A DNA stretch of 64,000 nt, taken from Bacteriovoracaceae bacterium. GTDB lineage: Bacteria > Bdellovibrionota > Bacteriovoracia > Bacteriovoracales > Bacteriovoracaceae. Positions 63,274 to 64,000 of this stretch are shown here, piece by piece. The DNA lies in the NCBI GenBank assembly GCA_947441615.1, contig CANEUH010000019.1:1-64000 (forward strand), written 5' to 3'. Position 1 is the first letter of the stretch, and the number at the start of each line of letters is the position of its first letter. The notes beneath the pieces were generated by a model. That model ran no database searches. It had not been told where the DNA came from and saw only the letters and a program-made list of their open reading frames with translations. The position numbers and the translations under genes were made by a program.

Positions 63274-63306
63274 AAAACCCCTCTTATCATGAGGGGTTTT
63301 TTATTT
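63274..63306 (+). terminator. Terminator of the small RNA
   Basis: AAAACCCCTC pairs with GAGGGGTTTT around a 7-nt loop, followed by a run of six Ts. Confidence 0.85.
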
Positions 63307-63460
63307 GGAAGTACCAATGAATTTTCGAGACGATAGTTTCCAAATTTGAAACTTCATCAAAATCACTAGAAAACGATTCGCTTTCTGAAAACTTATACGA
63401 CCCTTCGGATGCTTGCCTGATGGCTGCTAAACGCACTTCTCCTGCCCAAAGGAGCTCTCA

Positions 63461-63763
63461 ATGTCAATCCCTGAATTAAACTGGAAACAAATCGTGATGG
63501 ATCACCAGACCTCTGGATTATCTATCTAAGATTTCTGCCAGAGCAAGGGCCTTCGATATCATCAGTTCTACCACTACAAAAGAAAGTTCTCTGGAAACAA
63601 AATTCAGAAGTCCTTGTTTACCAAAGTAAAAGTCGTAGACCGACCGCCAGTCAAGGAGCCGTCAAGAATTGTTATCTACTACAATGACCTCTCCCTTGCT
63701 ATTGAAGGTGATCAAGACTTGGACGTCATCGCGAGACTTTGTCACAAGCTTGGACAAGTATGA
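63461..63763 (+). pseudogene. IS66 tnpA-like (Orf1) with premature stop
   Basis: The frame reads MSIPELNWKQIVMDHQTS, then TAA at codon 23, then DFCQSKGLRYHQFYHYKRKF and ends IARLCHKLGQV after 100 codons. This matches the small first protein of IS66 elements. One CAA-to-TAA change would restore it. GGAG precedes the ATG. Confidence 0.75.
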
Positions 63764-63855
63764 AGTCCCTTTCTTCGTTTACTCAGGTCTATCTCCATCG
63801 AGACCCTGTGGACTTCAGAAAATCAACTAACGGTCTTGGGGGGATTGTTCAGTAA
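63760..63855 (+). pseudogene. IS66 tnpB-like (Orf2), truncated
   Basis: ATG overlaps the tnpA stop (ATGA), the usual IS66 junction. It reads TQVYLHRDPVDFRKSTNGLGGIVQ in pieces matching the start of TnpB, then stops after 31 codons. The remaining TnpB and the TnpC transposase are absent, so the element is dead. Confidence 0.75.
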
Positions 63856-63932
63856 ATCCTCTCACCTCCCCACATTTTCAATCCCACTAGATATGGCATA
63901 TTAAACCCAAGTCATAAAACAGGAGGTTTAAT

Positions 63933-64000
63933 ATGGACTTAGCAGTGTTAAAAAAAAAGATCAGCTCTTACAAGAGCCCAGCTGGGAAGGTGACTAAAAT
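63933..64000 (+). CDS. 5' end of an ORF running off the window
   Basis: An AGGAGG 6 nt before the ATG gives a strong start. Visible residues are MDLAVLKKKISSYKSPAGKV. Its position right after a truncated IS66 element suggests a gene of another inserted element, but this is a guess. Confidence 0.45.
   Translation, partial: MDLAVLKKKISSYKSPAGKVTK

Larger units (their letters stand above)
63227..63306 (+). ncRNA. Candidate antitoxin small RNA, about 80 nt
   Basis: The interval has a promoter at its left and a strong terminator at its right. Between them lie a weak CCC/GGG hairpin and, directly before the terminator stem, the exposed 16-nt element (63258-63273) complementary to the start of the peptide mRNA. 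No ORF is present. Divergent arrangement plus short perfect complementarity is the pattern of IstR-1, OhsC and OrzO. RNA expression is inferred. Confidence 0.55.

Noticed and set aside
1..64000. CRISPR array
   Set aside because: No regularly spaced repeat series was found; the tandem 27-bp repeats at 92-145 have no spacers.

Overview
The window is AT-rich, densely packed chromosomal DNA of a Gram-negative bacterium. Many products have signal peptides or lipoboxes. LolA, FecR and MMPL proteins, an outer-membrane-like protein, and the pairing of a C4 zinc-ribbon protein with RNase P RNA fit a Bdellovibrionota predator or relative of the Bacteriovorax/Peredibacter type. That placement is inferred from gene content and style; no marker was compared.

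Layout. 1-8,100: the end of an insertion-sequence-like element, then small exported proteins, a putative exported protein deamidase, a GH84 glycosidase and HutD. 8,144-19,502: a compact oxidative gene cluster in two convergent operons, with three Rieske oxygenases, one ferredoxin, an AurF-like diiron oxygenase, a second ferritin-like diiron protein, a membrane fatty-acid-hydroxylase homologue, a GH3-like adenylating enzyme, two possible acyltransferases and an SDR. I do not recognise this as a described pathway. 19,735-26,116: two RRM proteins, CorA, and a lipid-modification set (CFA synthase, FAD amine oxidase, DUF1365, DUF1295, SnoaL). 26,113-34,331: housekeeping genes (HD hydrolase, msrC, MFS, asnB, apt, tlyA, dapF) and a CAT-anticodon tRNA.

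34,358-38,800 is an accessory stretch. Two unrelated toxin-antitoxin pairs are each followed within about 10 bp by a homologous pair, an exported HExxH protein plus a lipoprotein; one pair is intact and the other decayed. A further lipoprotein scrap, a serine-recombinase remnant and an ORF6N gene lie in the same stretch. 38,811-61,567 is mostly core: MMPL/FecR, two cell-wall enzymes, aroA/aroB, zinc-ribbon protein plus rnpB, mutY, a prepilin-like gene, a divergent regulator locus with a large palindrome, lolA, smc and a UshA-type nucleotidase.

61,788-64,000 is again mobile or decayed: a tyrosine-recombinase remnant, a lipoprotein, and an IS66 remnant. Between them lies the most notable find: a 29-codon hydrophobic peptide gene with a strong ribosome binding site and its own terminator. 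It is divergent from a predicted small RNA that has its own promoter and terminator. The two share a 16-nt perfect match covering codons 3-8 of the peptide gene. This has the architecture of a divergent type I toxin-antitoxin locus of the TisB/IstR-1 or ZorO/OrzO kind, but I recognise neither sequence.
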